A model generated the notes under the pieces. It worked only from the letters and a program-made list of their open reading frames with translations. It was not told where the DNA came from and ran no database searches. A program made the position numbers and the translations under genes. Source: Dimorphilus gyrociliatus (taxonomy: Eukaryota; Annelida; Polychaeta; Dinophilidae). Taken from it: a DNA stretch of 43,639 nt. This document shows positions 9,511-24,500 of the stretch, piece after piece (position 1 is the stretch's first letter; each line of letters begins with the position of its first letter). The stretch lies in the NCBI GenBank assembly GCA_904063045.1, contig CAJFCJ010000095.1:141184-184822 (forward strand), given 5' to 3'.

Positions 9511-12500
9511 GTATTTTTTTAAGTTTTCTTTTCGCTTTTTTTACATATTTATACACATATTTTTTCCAACCCATTCCACCCACACTTTAGGTGACAATTG
9601 CCCCTCTGGCTGGATGAGATATCTTGATAGTTGCATAGCTAAATTGGATGATAACTCAAGTTTTCCTTTGTGCCGAAATCATTCTTCAAATCTCATTAAA
9701 ATTGATTCTTCAAGAAAACTTTCGTTTGTTCAATTATTTATTGAATACTCACCAAAACAAAATTATCTTATTGGATTAAATAGAACAAATAATACTAAAG
9801 GAAATTTTTCAACAAATTTCATTTGGAATGATGGTACACCATTAAATTTTCATAATTTCCATCCAGGTGAAGAAACCAATCTTTTGAATACACTTTACGT
9901 AACCATGGAAACTAATAATGGATTATGGAGAAATATCCAAAATTTAACAAATAATTCTGGTTATGTATGTGAAATGTCAAAAAGTTTGTAATTTTCTTAC
10001 TTTTTTTTATATTTTGAGTTATTTAAAAACCATTCTAATTGTTTTTTAAAAACAACAAACAAACAAACAAACAGTTGATACAACAGGATGTAGACCATAT
10101 TGGCACGTTTTAAAAGGTTATAAAGATTTAAGGAATTCTACAAAAATTGATAGTTCAAAAGAAATTTGCCTTCAGGTTTTTAAAATTTTCCATTCAAATT
10201 AATTTCTCTCTTTAATTGGAATTTATTGAATATTTTAGGATTGTTTTTCCGGTAAATACGGTGTTTGTCATAGTATTTCTTGGGATGTTCAAGCTAAACA
10301 ATGCTATTTACATTCTACAAAAATTTTTGCTGAAGATTTTAGCAGTCTGGTTACTGATATTATGTTCAATATCTATCAATGGGAATGCGAAGGTGACAGT
10401 GAACCAGTCTGTTTTAGGGAGAATAATATTATTGATAACTTACCGGATAAAAGTTTCACAGCATCGACTGTTGCAACAGCAGCTAAATCTCTGCCTGTTC
10501 AAGCAAAATTCAGTAGTTATAGACAAGAGAACCAATTAGGAGCATTTAGGCCTGAATCTATTTATCCATACCAATGGCTTCAAGTGGACCTATTAAATTT
10601 ATACAATGTAACTGGCTACCATATTTTAGGAGGAGAAAGATACGACAAAAACACAGTTATCAATCATTATGTCTTGTACAGTTTAAATTGTCAAGACTTT
10701 TCCTACTACAGTACAATGCACACCAAAGAAATTATTGTAAGTAAATTATTTAGTAATTTATTCATCTATTCATTTGCCTCTTCATTTTTCCAAGATGATG
10801 ATTGGCCACGGTTTTTGGTCTTTAACAAGAGTAATACTATTTAAATATCCTATTATCGCTCGTTGTTTTCGTATACTTCCAATAACTTGGGATACAACAC
10901 CTGATTTGCGTCTATCACTTCGCGGTTGTCAACTCAATAAGCAGATTTTAGTTTCGGGTAAAAAAACAATTAGTACGGTTAATGTTTTTTCTATTCCGTA
11001 ACATTTTCAATTAAAGATTTAGAAGGGGTTGCATTAGGAATGGAGTCGGGTCATATTGAAGATTATCAATTAAGCGTAAAAGAAATGAAAGCGAGTTTAA
11101 CAGTTCATTATCCGCCATTTTTAGCGAGATTAAGAGGTCGACCAAAAGATTATCCTTTCCAAATTCCCTGTTTCTATCCAATAGAGAAGGATAATTGGTT
11201 CGAAGTAATGTGGTCGCTTCCCATTCAATTTTATGGATTATCTATAGACCCTTCTCAAGCTTCTTATGGTAATATTCAAGTGTTTACAATGGCAGTGGCT
11301 AGTCAGATTGGCGTCGACATGTTGGAAAAGGTAAAAGATGACAATGGAAATGTTCTTCAATTTTCCCTTCCCAATGACCTTGTTACAATTACTCCAATTC
11401 AAATAAGATTGGACGAACCCCTAACGGCTAGATATGTTCGTATTTATCCAGTTAAATGGCAAAGTCTTGGATGCAGCGTATTCGAATTCTATGGAAAATT
11501 AGACGGTATGAAAAGTAGACGCCATCTTGAAATATAATTTAATAATTTTACTTAAAAATATCCTTTTTTCTTAGCTATTTGTCCTAATCTTGGTCTTGAA
11601 AACAATAAAATTTGCCCAATAATGCAGAATATTTCTACAGTTTACAACGAAACATCAGGATTAATGTACTCTAGAGTAGAATCAACAATATTAATTGAAT
11701 TGGATCAATTATATCATTTGACCTCATTTCAAATAAAATTCGCTCGTACACCACTTCCGGTTTGGACATTAAACTGGTCAAGAGACAATAACATTTGGAA
11801 GTCATTAGACAAGTATAAAATTGACAAACAGGATGACAAAACCCATAACATAACATTTTTAAATCAACATTCTGCAACAAAACTACGTATAAACTTATGG
11901 AATTTAAATACAAGTTTGACAATTCCTTGTATTGAATATTCAATAAATGGCTGCGAAGCTGAAACATGTCCACCAAATACTATTGAATATGATCATTCTT
12001 GTTATCATTATTTTCCTGGAGAGATATACGGGGCTTCTGATTTTGATACTGGCCCTATAAGGCATATTTGCGATAATATTGTATGGAAAAATCAGGCCTA
12101 TACTGTTGAAGTATCATCTATTGAAGAAGATTCTCTGGTTGTATATTTGAATAGAAGGTTTGTTTTCAAAACAATGAAATAAATAACCCACTTACACCCA
12201 TAACTTCCGCCCTTCGCCCAATATATTTTTATGTATTAAAATATCTACTGTTCTTTCATGTCTTTAGGACAGGGTTTAGAGTATTTTATGGACTGGTTGT
12301 AAATAATTCAATACCCCAAACCCCTCATATGAAATTACTCAATCCAGATCTTAATTGGCAATGGTCCAATAATGCTGAACATAACTTTACAAATTTTGAT
12401 CGTAATAACGATGTAGGTGAACCAGGATTACCAACTGAACATTGCGTAATGTACTCAACGAAATTTTATGCCTGGCATAATATTAACTGTAATGCTCCTT

Positions 12501-15500
12501 GCCAATATCTTTGCGAAATGAAAGCCAACAAGAAAAGGCAAAGTACTCAGAGTACAAAATGGTTTTATTATCAAAATTCTTCATTAAATTCTAATCATTT
12601 GCATAAAGTTTACGAAACTACTCAAGTGGAAAGTTGTTCGTATTTGTGTCAACAACAAAAGGAATTTCAATGCAAAAGATTCGCTTTTGGGCATGATTCA
12701 CAAAAATGTTTCTTGTATAATGAAACTACAAATTACGATATCAATTCTATACCTGTAGATGGCGTTAGTAGTTTGGATACTTGGGAAATATATTCAACAG
12801 TTAACGAATGCGAACAACCACTAATTGAAAGTCCAAATGGAATATCAGATTCAAATATTCAAACCAATTCTCCACCAATGTCTTCAAGGTACGGTATATC
12901 TCAATTACGGATGGTTTACCGTCAATTTTATGGTTCAAGACACCCGGATAATGCAGGATACTTTAAAGGATCAGATCAAACTACTTATCTAAAAGTAGGC
13001 TTAATATCTATTTTGCATTTATATTAAAAAGTTTTTTCGTGTTTTTTTTTTAAAAAAAAACAGTTCGACTTTGGAAGGATTGTTCGAATGACACGAATCA
13101 AGATAGAAGGAGCCGGAAGCTACAGCCAAAAATGGATAGAATATTTCTACTTAGCAATCAGTAATAGAACAGACAGTTTAAATTTTGTTAAAACGTCTAA
13201 TGGAGATCGTCGAGTAAGTTATAGACCTAAATTTTGTTTTATGAATAAATTATTCAAATTAGTAAATTTTTAGAAATTTTTTGGAAATTTTAATCAATTA
13301 GCAATTATTCAAAATGCTTTTCGTCCCCATTTAATTGCTCAATACGTTCAGTTTTTTGCCTATTCGTACCACCGTGAATATGCAGTTAGACTGGAATTTT
13401 ACGGTTGTAATTATACCGGAATTGTGGATGAGTTTACTAAACCTCTTGGTCTGAAGAGTAATTATATATTACATTCTCAAATGCTAGCCGAACAACTTTA
13501 TACTGCTCATACGGGAATTCACGAAATTCGATTAGGTTGTCTACCAGTTTTCCACTCTACTGGGTACTTTCATGTAATTGGAAAATGGCAATTTGACCTT
13601 GGCATTCAACATTTTATAGTAAAAACAATATCTACCGGTAATTGTAATGGACGTATCGGATATTTGAAAACTTTTTCAATAATGTATACAAATGACCTTG
13701 AACAATGGTCATACCATGTGACTAATAATGGATCAGTTAAAAATTACTATGTTAGCGAATCGAATGAAAAGGCAGAAGTAACCTTTGATCCTATAATAAA
13801 AGCTCGTTACATAAGATTTATACATACTGACCAAAGCAATTCTATTATACCAGCTATTACAATGGAACTTTACGGCTATCCAGCAAAACATTCCAAATTG
13901 GGAGTAACTGGTAAATTCCCCAAAACAATTACTGTATCATCTCAGAAGAGTTTGTCTACTTCCGGTAAGATGGCGTTAATGTTTGACAATAGTTTCTGGT
14001 GTAAGGAAGATAATGACACTGATGGTTGGTGGTTGGCTGACATGAATACCATACATTACATAGAGAGAATTTATATATATCATAAAGAGAACCAATTCAA
14101 AGATTCTTGTAAGGATATTTCTGTGTCTGGAGCTCAATTCGATAAAAAAAATATCACTAAAATGGCCGATGTAGGGCAAAGAGAATAATATTATTCAACA
14201 ACCTTGACATTTATCTCTTTTTTTTCATTCCTTTAGGAAATAACATGTAAATCCGAATTGAATAGGACAATTATCTTTTCGTCACCAGCATTGAGATTGA
14301 GATATATCCTTCTAAATTTCACTAATGGACCAAAAGATTGTGTCAGATTCGAATTGTATGGTGAAAAAGCTCCAATTTGCCCTCCCGGCTCTCTAAGGCA
14401 GTTGGATAAGTGCTATACGATTTCAGATGCGCCAGCAAATTTTGAACAATGCGATAAATTTTGCAAAACTGGATTTAATTGGAAAGATCAAGGTTATTTG
14501 GTAATGCCAAAAAATTCATTCGAAGTAGATCTCGTTCAAAGATATTATATGTTTAAGTAAATATTTCTAAGGATATTGGGAGAAATAGCCGCCAAAATGG
14601 TGGCTATATACAGAAAAGTATCCCAAATTATCTCTCCCAAAATCCAATATTTTCAATATAATAATAAAGTAATAATTTATTTTTTAAATAAAACTTTTTA
14701 TTAGAGATAAGAACTATGGTATCTATATTGGAGCTAAACAAACAACACTAACTAGCTATGATTGGTTGGATGGAACACCAATTACCAACTATTTACAAAA
14801 AAGCTTTCACTTTTCTGCAAATATTTTTAAAACATACCTTATCAGAAAAGACACCTTTGAAAATAGTGAGGGCACTGAAAACGGTTACGCAATGTGCGAA
14901 ACAATGGCGAATTGTTAGTTTCGTATTATTTTTTCAATTCTTTACAAAATACGAAAATAACAATGAAAAATGTTCTCTTTTTGTTCCCCAAATAGTACCA
15001 GATGATGAAAATGATTATGATGAAGAAGAAAATTGCCAGCCTTTATATAGTTTATTGCCTCATCATACTTTAAATAGTACCCCAATAGCATCTCTAGATA
15101 TCACGTATCTAAGAAATTGTCTAGAGTATTGTTCATCAAAGAAATGGTGTAAATCAATTGGATGGGAATTTCAGTGTGTATTATGTTTATTTCATAAAAA
15201 AAAGATGCATTTGACAACATTTTTTTTGCAGATTAAACAAACAAAAAACATGTAAATTATATAATCAAACAAGTTCAATGTTGAAATATAACAAATCTAA
15301 TTTTGATTATAAAGAAAACATGTATTTCTTTGAAAAGTTTTGTTTTGATAGAAAAAGTTACAAATTGTTACCGGAAGGTAACTTTGAAAGTGAAAAAGAT
15401 TTTAATGTTACAACTAGAGTTTATAAACAGTCGGATAGTGATTATACTGATTTTCGTCTTGGAAAATCAATGACAAGTTATATCGTTGCAACTTGTTCAG

Positions 15501-18500
15501 ATGAATATGTTTATGAATGCTATTTGGAAGTGAATTTTGAGAGATTAGTAACATTGACTGCCTTTACTACAGCTTATAGGCTGTTTCATGACCAATATAC
15601 AAGAACAGCTCAAATCTTCTACAAAAGATCTTCGTATGATCAATGGCTGGCTGTTAGAGACAAGGATGGTGATATTATTGTAAGATAGACTTTCTCTTCT
15701 CTTTATTGAAACACACATTACTTAATACTGAATTTATATAACAGAGTTATTTTATTCAAGAAGATCAAGGCTATTATAATCACATTGAATTTTCTTCTTA
15801 CATTGTTTGTAAGGGATTTAGATTTAATCCAATAGATCAGAGACTCAAGGCAATTTTAAGCCTCCAACTATATGGAAGATATTTAGAGGATGATGATATT
15901 CCTATCTATACTCCAAAGTGCAATCATCCACTTGGAATTGGTGATAAAAATCAGATACACATCTCTCAGATAACTACTCCATCTTATTTAAAACCCTATT
16001 ATGCTAATAATGTAAGATTGGACAGCTTAAATTGTTGGATTCCTGAATCTCTACAACCGAATGATTACATTCAAATAGATTTAGGTCATGTATACCACGT
16101 GACAGGTTTTATTTCGCAATCGTGCAAAAGTGAAAAAAAGTACATTTATGAATTTAATGTTAAGTACTCGTTATATAGAATTCACGGATGGAAAACGTAT
16201 AATGAAGAATCATTGAATAATAAAGTAAGATTTTAAAATGACCTTGAGTATTGACCTTTCCAAAATGTAACTCAATTTTTAGACCCTCTTTATAAGAAGT
16301 AGCCCAATATTAACAACAAATATGAAATATCTATTGCTCTTTAACGAAACAATAGATTTACGATTTATGCGATTATCGCCCAAAGGATGGTACAATAACA
16401 AAGGATTACGCTTAGAGATTATCGGATGTATAAAACGTAAGAGTGACTAATACAACAAAAAAACCAAAAATTGAGTAATCATCTTTGTATTTTTTTCTTT
16501 AACTCTTTGCAGAAGAAGCTGCAATAACAACTGCAAAAAATGAACTACAACAGATTACTGTTCAAGAGGATACTTTAGGGGGAAATTCAATTTATTGGGG
16601 AGAATTGATTAATCCAAATTTAACTTGCCTAAAACAACCAATCAAAATAGGCCTAAACTGTAAAAGTGTTTATAAAATTACTGGATTTACAATTTATTCG
16701 AATTTAACTGAGAATTTAAACTTAACAATTGAATATTCGTTAGATTCTTTAAAATGGATAACTTATTCAAATGGTTATGATTATAATTACTCAAACAATG
16801 TAAATAATTTGATAAAATAGAATTTTAGTACAGTTTTTATTTTGTGTTTTATTGTTTTTTAGACAAAAAAACACCAAATATTATTATCTATTCCAATAAT
16901 TGCTATTTACGTAACGTTATCAGTTCAAACTGATAGTTTGATTTGTTGGAAAATATCTATTCATGGAGGGAAATATTCTGGTATTTATACTACTCAATAA
17001 TCAATACAATACCTTATCTTTTCTTCTTCTAGAATGTCCACCTGGATACTTTCTCTTTGGTACAAAATGCATTTCACACCATTCTTCTACAACTGCTACC
17101 CATTTCAGTTCTGCTAATGAGTGTAAAGGCCTACCGTGGAAAGGTGAAGGTTACATGCTTTTACCAAAGTATGATGAAATTTTAAATGTATTCTTACAAG
17201 GTTTTTTCTCAAGGTCAGTTGATAAATTTTTCTGTAGTGTTTTTAATCTAAATTTTTCCCTTCTGTTTTATTGTTCTTAAATTATAGCGAATCAACAGAA
17301 ACACGTATGGGATTAATGCTCCACAATGGAAAATTTACCTGGTCAGACGGAAGTACATTACCAGAAAATGAGGTTATAAGATGGAATGGTCCTATTGGCT
17401 TTGACACCTGTGGAGCTTTTGACAAATCAAACGGATTCTGGCAAAAGATATCTTGTTTTACCGACAGTTTATTATTCTCATGCGAAAAGGACGCATTACG
17501 TAATCAATACTTTTACTAAAAAAACATTTTCAAAACACTTATTTATTTATTTCATAAACATCCACAGCGCCACCTAGCGAAAAAAAAAATAAATTTTGGA
17601 CAGTTGTCCCATCGGCATCGCTGAACACATCTAATGCAAATAGTTGGATTTATAAAAGCGATTTCAATACAAAATTCGATTGTTTAATGGCATGTAATGA
17701 AGAAATAAGATTCGATTGTATCTCATTTTCATTTGATACAAAGACAAAAGAGTGTATGTTCTATTCTACAAACACTTACTCAAAAGATAGCTACCTGAAA
17801 AGGGATATATATGATCAAGATAAATTCTACTTTGAAGCTCATTATCATGGTTTTTAAACATTTAAATTTTTAAATTTATCTTCTCCTAGTTTATCTATGT
17901 TAAAATTCTTGCAGGTGAATGCTCAATTAGCCTGATAAAAGAAAATGTATTGGGAGTAAAATGGAATGTTTCTTCTGAATACGATTCGTCAACTGATAAA
18001 ACTCATTTACCATTACACGAAAAAAAAGGTTTAAAGGGCTATTGGAGACCTAAAGATACTGATACTAAACCATGGATTCTCTTCTATTTCGATCAAATCT
18101 TATCAATATCTTCTTTCATTTTACAAGGAAGTGGAAAATTGAGTGATTTTGCATATGTTAAAAAATTTACAATTCAATCGTCAATAGATAATATCGAATG
18201 GAGTAATGTCACGTGGGATTATAGTAATACATATGACTTTGAAGGATCATTTGATCATGTTTATTCAAGATTATATACATTTAAAAATTCATTGCGAACA
18301 CGTTACGTAAAATTCGATCTAATTGAAAAAAGAAACTCTTTTTCTATGCAAATTGAATTGTTTGGTTGTGTTGAATTTATTCCAGATTGTTTTACTGTAC
18401 CGTCAACAAACGACCTTCACATTGAAGGTACCGATAAGAAATCTAAATTAAAATGCTTTGAAGATTGGACAGTTATTGGTCAGAAACTCTCAGCCGACAA

Positions 18501-21500
18501 TGATTATTGGCTAAAAAATTGGTATGATTATAAACATGGATTTGAAAGTGATAAAGAATTTTGGTCTGGTAATGAATTAGCAACATATTTAACTAATTTT
18601 AGACAATATAATGCTAGGATTGATATGTGGTCTAAAGACGGAAGTCACGTGCACAGTGAATTTGAAGGAATTAAATTTCAATCTGAAAGAAATTCCTATT
18701 CAAAAACTATTGAAAAATTCCAAAGTGGTAGCGCACCGTCAACGAAATTTTTAACAACAACCTACTTTTATTCAATTGATAACGATAATGAACTTTCTTG
18801 TGCTCAAAACACAAAAAGTGGTTGGTGGTTTTCTAAAAGTTCCTGTTCCTCTTCGAATTTAGTAGGTTCAAATTCTTATTGGTTTCTTGATGCAACTGAT
18901 TTGAATGACGTTTATAAATTTAAAGTTGAAAAATTTCTTTTTAAAATTAAACCAAAGACGCCGTGTTAGTATAAAAAAGGGGGTTTTTAGACAGTTTAGT
19001 AGTAATTAACCAGTTTTCATTAACCTTTTCAGATAATATCGCTCTTGGTAAAAAAGCATATCAAAAAGTAACCAATGGTAAAAATGAAGCAAACCTAGCC
19101 ATTGATGGTATTGCTTTAAGTGACGCCTCACTAGGTTATTGCGCAATTGGTGAATTAACAACAAATCCTTGGTGGGTTGTTGACTTGCTCAAATCATTTA
19201 ATGTCACCGGAATTACAGTACTCAATAGAAAAGATTGCTGTTGTAAGAGAACAATAATTAACATTTATTTATTTAAGTTTAAAATTTTGAAATTTATTTG
19301 TTTTCCTATTTTTTAGCATCAGAACTATCCAACTTTACAATTGGACTAGCAGACAGCTTTGATGAGAGTAATTTCAATCCTACATTATTCAAATTATGTA
19401 AATATTACAACAGAACTATTGGATCTGGTGTAAAAGTGGCTATAAATTGCGAAAATGAAAGTACTCAAGGTTCTTATCTAGCTATATGGATGGAAGGTGA
19501 AAATCGTAGATTAGGCCTATGCGAAGTTGAAATTAAAGCGAAGTTAAAATATGGTGAAAGCAGTTTTGGAGAAGATTGCGAAACGGATTCGAATTGTGTT
19601 GAAGAATTAACGTCTTGTCTTCCAAGATTCGAACCTAAAAATCTCGATATTTTATCCTATTCTTGTCAATGTTCCCTCTACACTATTCGAAAAGATAACA
19701 AATGTTATGCTGGTAAGAAATTAGGCCTAATTTTTTAAAATGTGACCTAGATATTTTTTTTTGAAATACAGCTACAGACATTCTGTTGAAGAATATCAAC
19801 TTTCAAGGTGAATTTATAAGGGAGGAAGAAAGTACTCAACAATCGACAGTCTTATTGGTTAATAATGGTGGTTGGACAATTGCTGAATCAACTTTACCAA
19901 ACAATAATTTTGAATTTTCAGCATTAATTTCAAATTTGGAGAGTAATTTTACTGAAACATGGAGACAAGATTTAATTTTAACTTTCATATATGGATTAAA
20001 CGCCGAATTGCCTAGTAGAAATTTAACAAATTTAACAAAAAGAGGTGAAGCGTCTATTTCTTTATCAGCTTCATTGAAATTTCCAATTTTACAATGCTAT
20101 AATCAAACTTATGTTTGTGGGAATGTATTGAGATCTCCAAACAGCTCATTTATTGAATGGGATTCATCAAACAATGAAAAATGTTTCTCATTTTTACCTT
20201 TCATTAACTGTAAACCGGAAATAGATTTATCAATATTCAAGATAACTCTCATGTGGAAAGAATACATTTATAGGAGTATTACTCAAAATCATACATTTGT
20301 TGTTACCTTGTTAAATAACAATTCAAATGTTCATGACGTAATACCCCTTTTTGACGAATACTTTAATTTCGATATGGAATATGTTTTATCCGATAAAATT
20401 GAAGATATTAATAGTAGCAATCCAAAATGGAAGAAAGCAACAATGGATTTAAAAGATAAACAGAAAGGACTAAAAATTGGAACAAATTTAAATTTAACAA
20501 TTAATTTATCAGCCTATATCTCAAGATCTCAATGCGAAAATGATCTTAATATCTGCTTTAGAATCGTCTTATCAAATTCATCATCCTATAAGGAAAGTAA
20601 TAGAAATAATGATATTCTTTGCCTAAATCTGGAAAAATATAAAAATTGTACACCAGGTAAGTTAGCTAATTATAAGGCGAGTATGAGAAAATGTCAACAA
20701 TGAGAACAGGTTAGGTCAAGGTTATTGTAAAGGGTTAGAAATAATTGAACATTGAAAACTAGAGGTTTGACAATTTCTCCAATGTCCCAACAGTTGCTGT
20801 CTCTATGTAAAATATACTAAATACCAGTTTTTATTTAGCTGTGAAAATTCTGACAAACCTTACAATTCCGAATAAAAGTATAATAAGAGGCTATATTCAA
20901 CCTTTACAAACAATTGTTAAATGGACAAACATTGATGACAGATTTAATGTTGAGTCTATTCCAACTGATAGATATAATTTTAATATTACACTCTTCTTTA
21001 CTGAAATCAATATGGAGGAAAATGATGAGTCATCACAAAATTTCTATAGTCTTATTAATTCATCATATATATCAAACAATTTATCTATAAATAGTAACAT
21101 TGTTTTGGAATATTGGAATGTTGTAAAAATTCCCAGAATTCATTGCTCTAAATATAAATTCTTATGTTTCAAACTTTTACCGGCAGACGGAGCTTCCTAT
21201 TCAGTTTTTAATGAAGATAAAAGTTTTATTTCTTGTTTGAATATGGAAAATTATATAAATTGTTTAGGCCTAGCGATAAAAGGTTTAAATTTTCAAATAA
21301 CAAATGACAACCTAATGGAGGGAAGCCAAAGTGAATTTTCAGTTTTATGGAAAGAAGGGACAGATGTAAATTATATTGTAAATTTTACAAATATAGATTC
21401 AACATATTGGAATTGGTTAGAATCAGGTCACGTGTCCTCATTTGGACAAATTAGTAAACAAACTTTACAATATAATTATACAAACTACGGCAGGTATAAC

Positions 21501-24500
21501 GTTAGTTTAACAGCATGGAATGAAGTTGGAATTGAAATATTTTGGTTAATTAAAATTGTTGAACCAATATTAGAGAATCATATTGAAATTTTGAATGAAT
21601 ATATTCCAAATGAACCACCTGTTCAAGTAATTTTCAATGTTTATTATAAATATGATACAAACAAGAAAACAAAACAAATTTCATTGAGTTGTATTGTTGA
21701 AATGGATCAAAATTTTACTACATACAAAACTGGTACTCTTAGTCATAATCTACCAGTTTTTATTGATTTTATCTATCCTATTGACAAATTACAAACAACG
21801 GCAATTGTCGTTTGTAATAATACAGTTTCGAGTTTTAATTCTACTTATATATTGAAACTTCAACAAAATGTTTCCGATCTAATAATGAAATTTAATGCCA
21901 CCTATTGGCCATCATTTAAAAATATTTCTCTAGAATTAACGTTAAAAAACGGAAGTGACGTTGAATATGAAATTTCATTTGGTGATGGAATAATTAAGGT
22001 ATTTAAACATCCTGAGTTGTTTGCGAATAGAAGGCCATTTTTAACATATTATTCCTACTCGCTGATTGGTGAATATAAAGCAAAGGCAATAGTTAGAAAT
22101 GAATTTTTTAACTGTTCAAGCGAAACTACTCAAAACCTTTTCATTCAGCATGAAATAAAGAAAATTGACTTGAGACTTTCTTATAAACAACCTAGAACAG
22201 TTAATTTAACTATAACAGAAGTTGAGAATGGGTTTTCACCCACAAATGTCACATGTCTAATTCAATATAGCAATAGAGGAAATGAAAGGATATTATACAA
22301 CGTTGACCTAATTAATGGGGTATTTCTAATTTATGAATATAGTAGAGAGTTTAACGAAAGGGAGAAAAGAAATTTAACAATAAAAGCTGTCTGTTATAAT
22401 AACGTTTCCAGTTCGTCTGCCCAACAAAATCTTTTACTAGAGGAGGAAATTTCTCACTTGAACGCTTCAATTGACAAAACTACTGTGAAAACTTTTGAAC
22501 AGTTTAGTATAAATTTAACAGCAATAACCGGAACAAATATAAACTGGACAATTGATTTTGGAGATGATGGAACCAGTCTAAATAAATTTAATGATGGCCC
22601 AGGAATGGAATATAATTTAAATTATACTTATAAAACTCCTGGATTATTTCAAATTGTGATTAAAATGTTCAATTCAGTTAATAATATCACTAGACACTAC
22701 TCAATTATTGTTCAAGTACCAATTATTGATTTTATAGTTGATACACCAAAAACTGGTACTATTGACAATCAACCAATAAATTTTAATGTCAAGGTCAACC
22801 AGCAAGGTCAACAGCAATCTCCAACGGATGTTTTCTGTTCATTTCAGCCAGTATTAAAACAAAATGCAACAATTGAATATGTATACAAACCGGAAATGAC
22901 AAATAAAAAACAAATGACACTAAGCTATAACTATTCAAAAATGGATGTTGGTAGAAATATTACAGTTGGAATATCATGTAAGAATTTGGTTAGTAAATTT
23001 GAATATTATTCTAATTTATCCATATTTGAAAAAATTCAAAATTTAACGGTCAATATTGAAAAATACGGTTATGAAAAATATGAAAATATATCACTAATTT
23101 TAAATGTTGATGCTGGATCGTCAATTATTTATAAAATAAACCAATCGGCCACCATTTTAGTGGAGAAACATCCAATGATATTCGCCAATCAGCAACCGTT
23201 TGTTAAAGTTTTACAATTCTCTAATATTGGTAATCATTCTTTAAGGATAGTTGGAGAAAATGACGTCAGTCAACAAGAACAAATCATTGGTGTAGTTGTA
23301 CAGAATAGAATTGAAAATATAGACTTAATGGCAAATGAATCAATATTATGGACGCCTGGCGTTATTTCATATCAACTTTACTCTGAATCTACTCAACAGA
23401 TTCTTACGGATGTCTATTGTCAATTTGAATTTAGTAATGGTATGTCAGCAAATAAATTCATACCAATATGGCCGCCGAGTGGTTTATTTACCTATAATTT
23501 CTACTTTCCAAAAACTGCTATTGGTAACCTAACTACAAATTTGTCTTGCAGTAATTTGCTATCTGTTAAGAAACTGCAAACTAGGACAGAAATTATATTA
23601 GACGCCGTAATAATAGAACAAATAAGAGATAACGGAACTGTCCTATTAACCAATGAAACAACTATAATTATTGAAATTAGCAGAATGGGTACAAATTCCT
23701 GTTTTATCCTTGACCTTGGTGATACATACTCAACAAAATTGGCATTTGGGGTTAATGAGCTTTGCGAGAATTTTGCCTTTGAAAGGTCAATAAACTTTAC
23801 TAAAATAGGTTATGAAGAGAAGACAATTGTAATTAATCATGTTTACGAAGCGGTAGCCTATTACAGTATTAAAGTCGAAGGATTTAACAATATAACAAAA
23901 GATGAAAAATCGTTTATTACAAGAGTTGCAGATTGGCATTGCTATAGTCCAAATGCAACTGTACCCATTGAATATACAATTGCAGATAATCCATTGCAAA
24001 TTATTAAAAGTATTGCAGTAGAAATACCAGTAAATATTAGTTGGGATTGTATGAAGACTAATCAACTGCAATACGAATGGAAAATAATCGAATTGAGTAC
24101 TAATTCTTTAGTATTTCAATCGAATAATAAAACACTAAAAGTAGGTGAGCGACAATTGGATTATGGACAATATAAAATTGAATATTTTATACAAATGTTC
24201 AATATTTCTTATGCTAATAATACTTATGAATATTTTATTGAAATCATACCAAGTCAACTACATGCAGAAATTGAAAATGGTAAATGGATTAGTGTCAATT
24301 ATGGGATTAATCAAACGTTTAATGCCGGATTATACAGTTACGATCCGGATAATCAAGAAAATGATAAACTTAAAGGCCTACACTTTCATTGGTACTGCAG
24401 GCAACAAAATGAAGTAATACCATTCAATTTCAATAGTTATATTCAAACAGGACTAAATTTATTAAAAATACCAACATTAAGTGAATTTAAAAAAAATGGC

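Noticed and set aside
9398-9583. Minus-strand frame at 9398-9583
   Set aside because: It lies opposite the polycystin signal-peptide exon and first intron. Its lysine-rich low-complexity content comes from a T-rich intron.
18964-19033. Gene boundary between the FReD and FTP exons
   Set aside because: A donor after CCGT and an acceptor at 19032 join in phase 1, matching neighbouring junctions. There is no polyA signal or new leader.
20657-20838. A separate gene starting at the 3.9-kb exon (20839)
   Set aside because: The intron is the longest in the gene, but the donor CCAG|GTAAG and acceptor ttatttAG keep phase. The unknown-domain triplication spans the junction.
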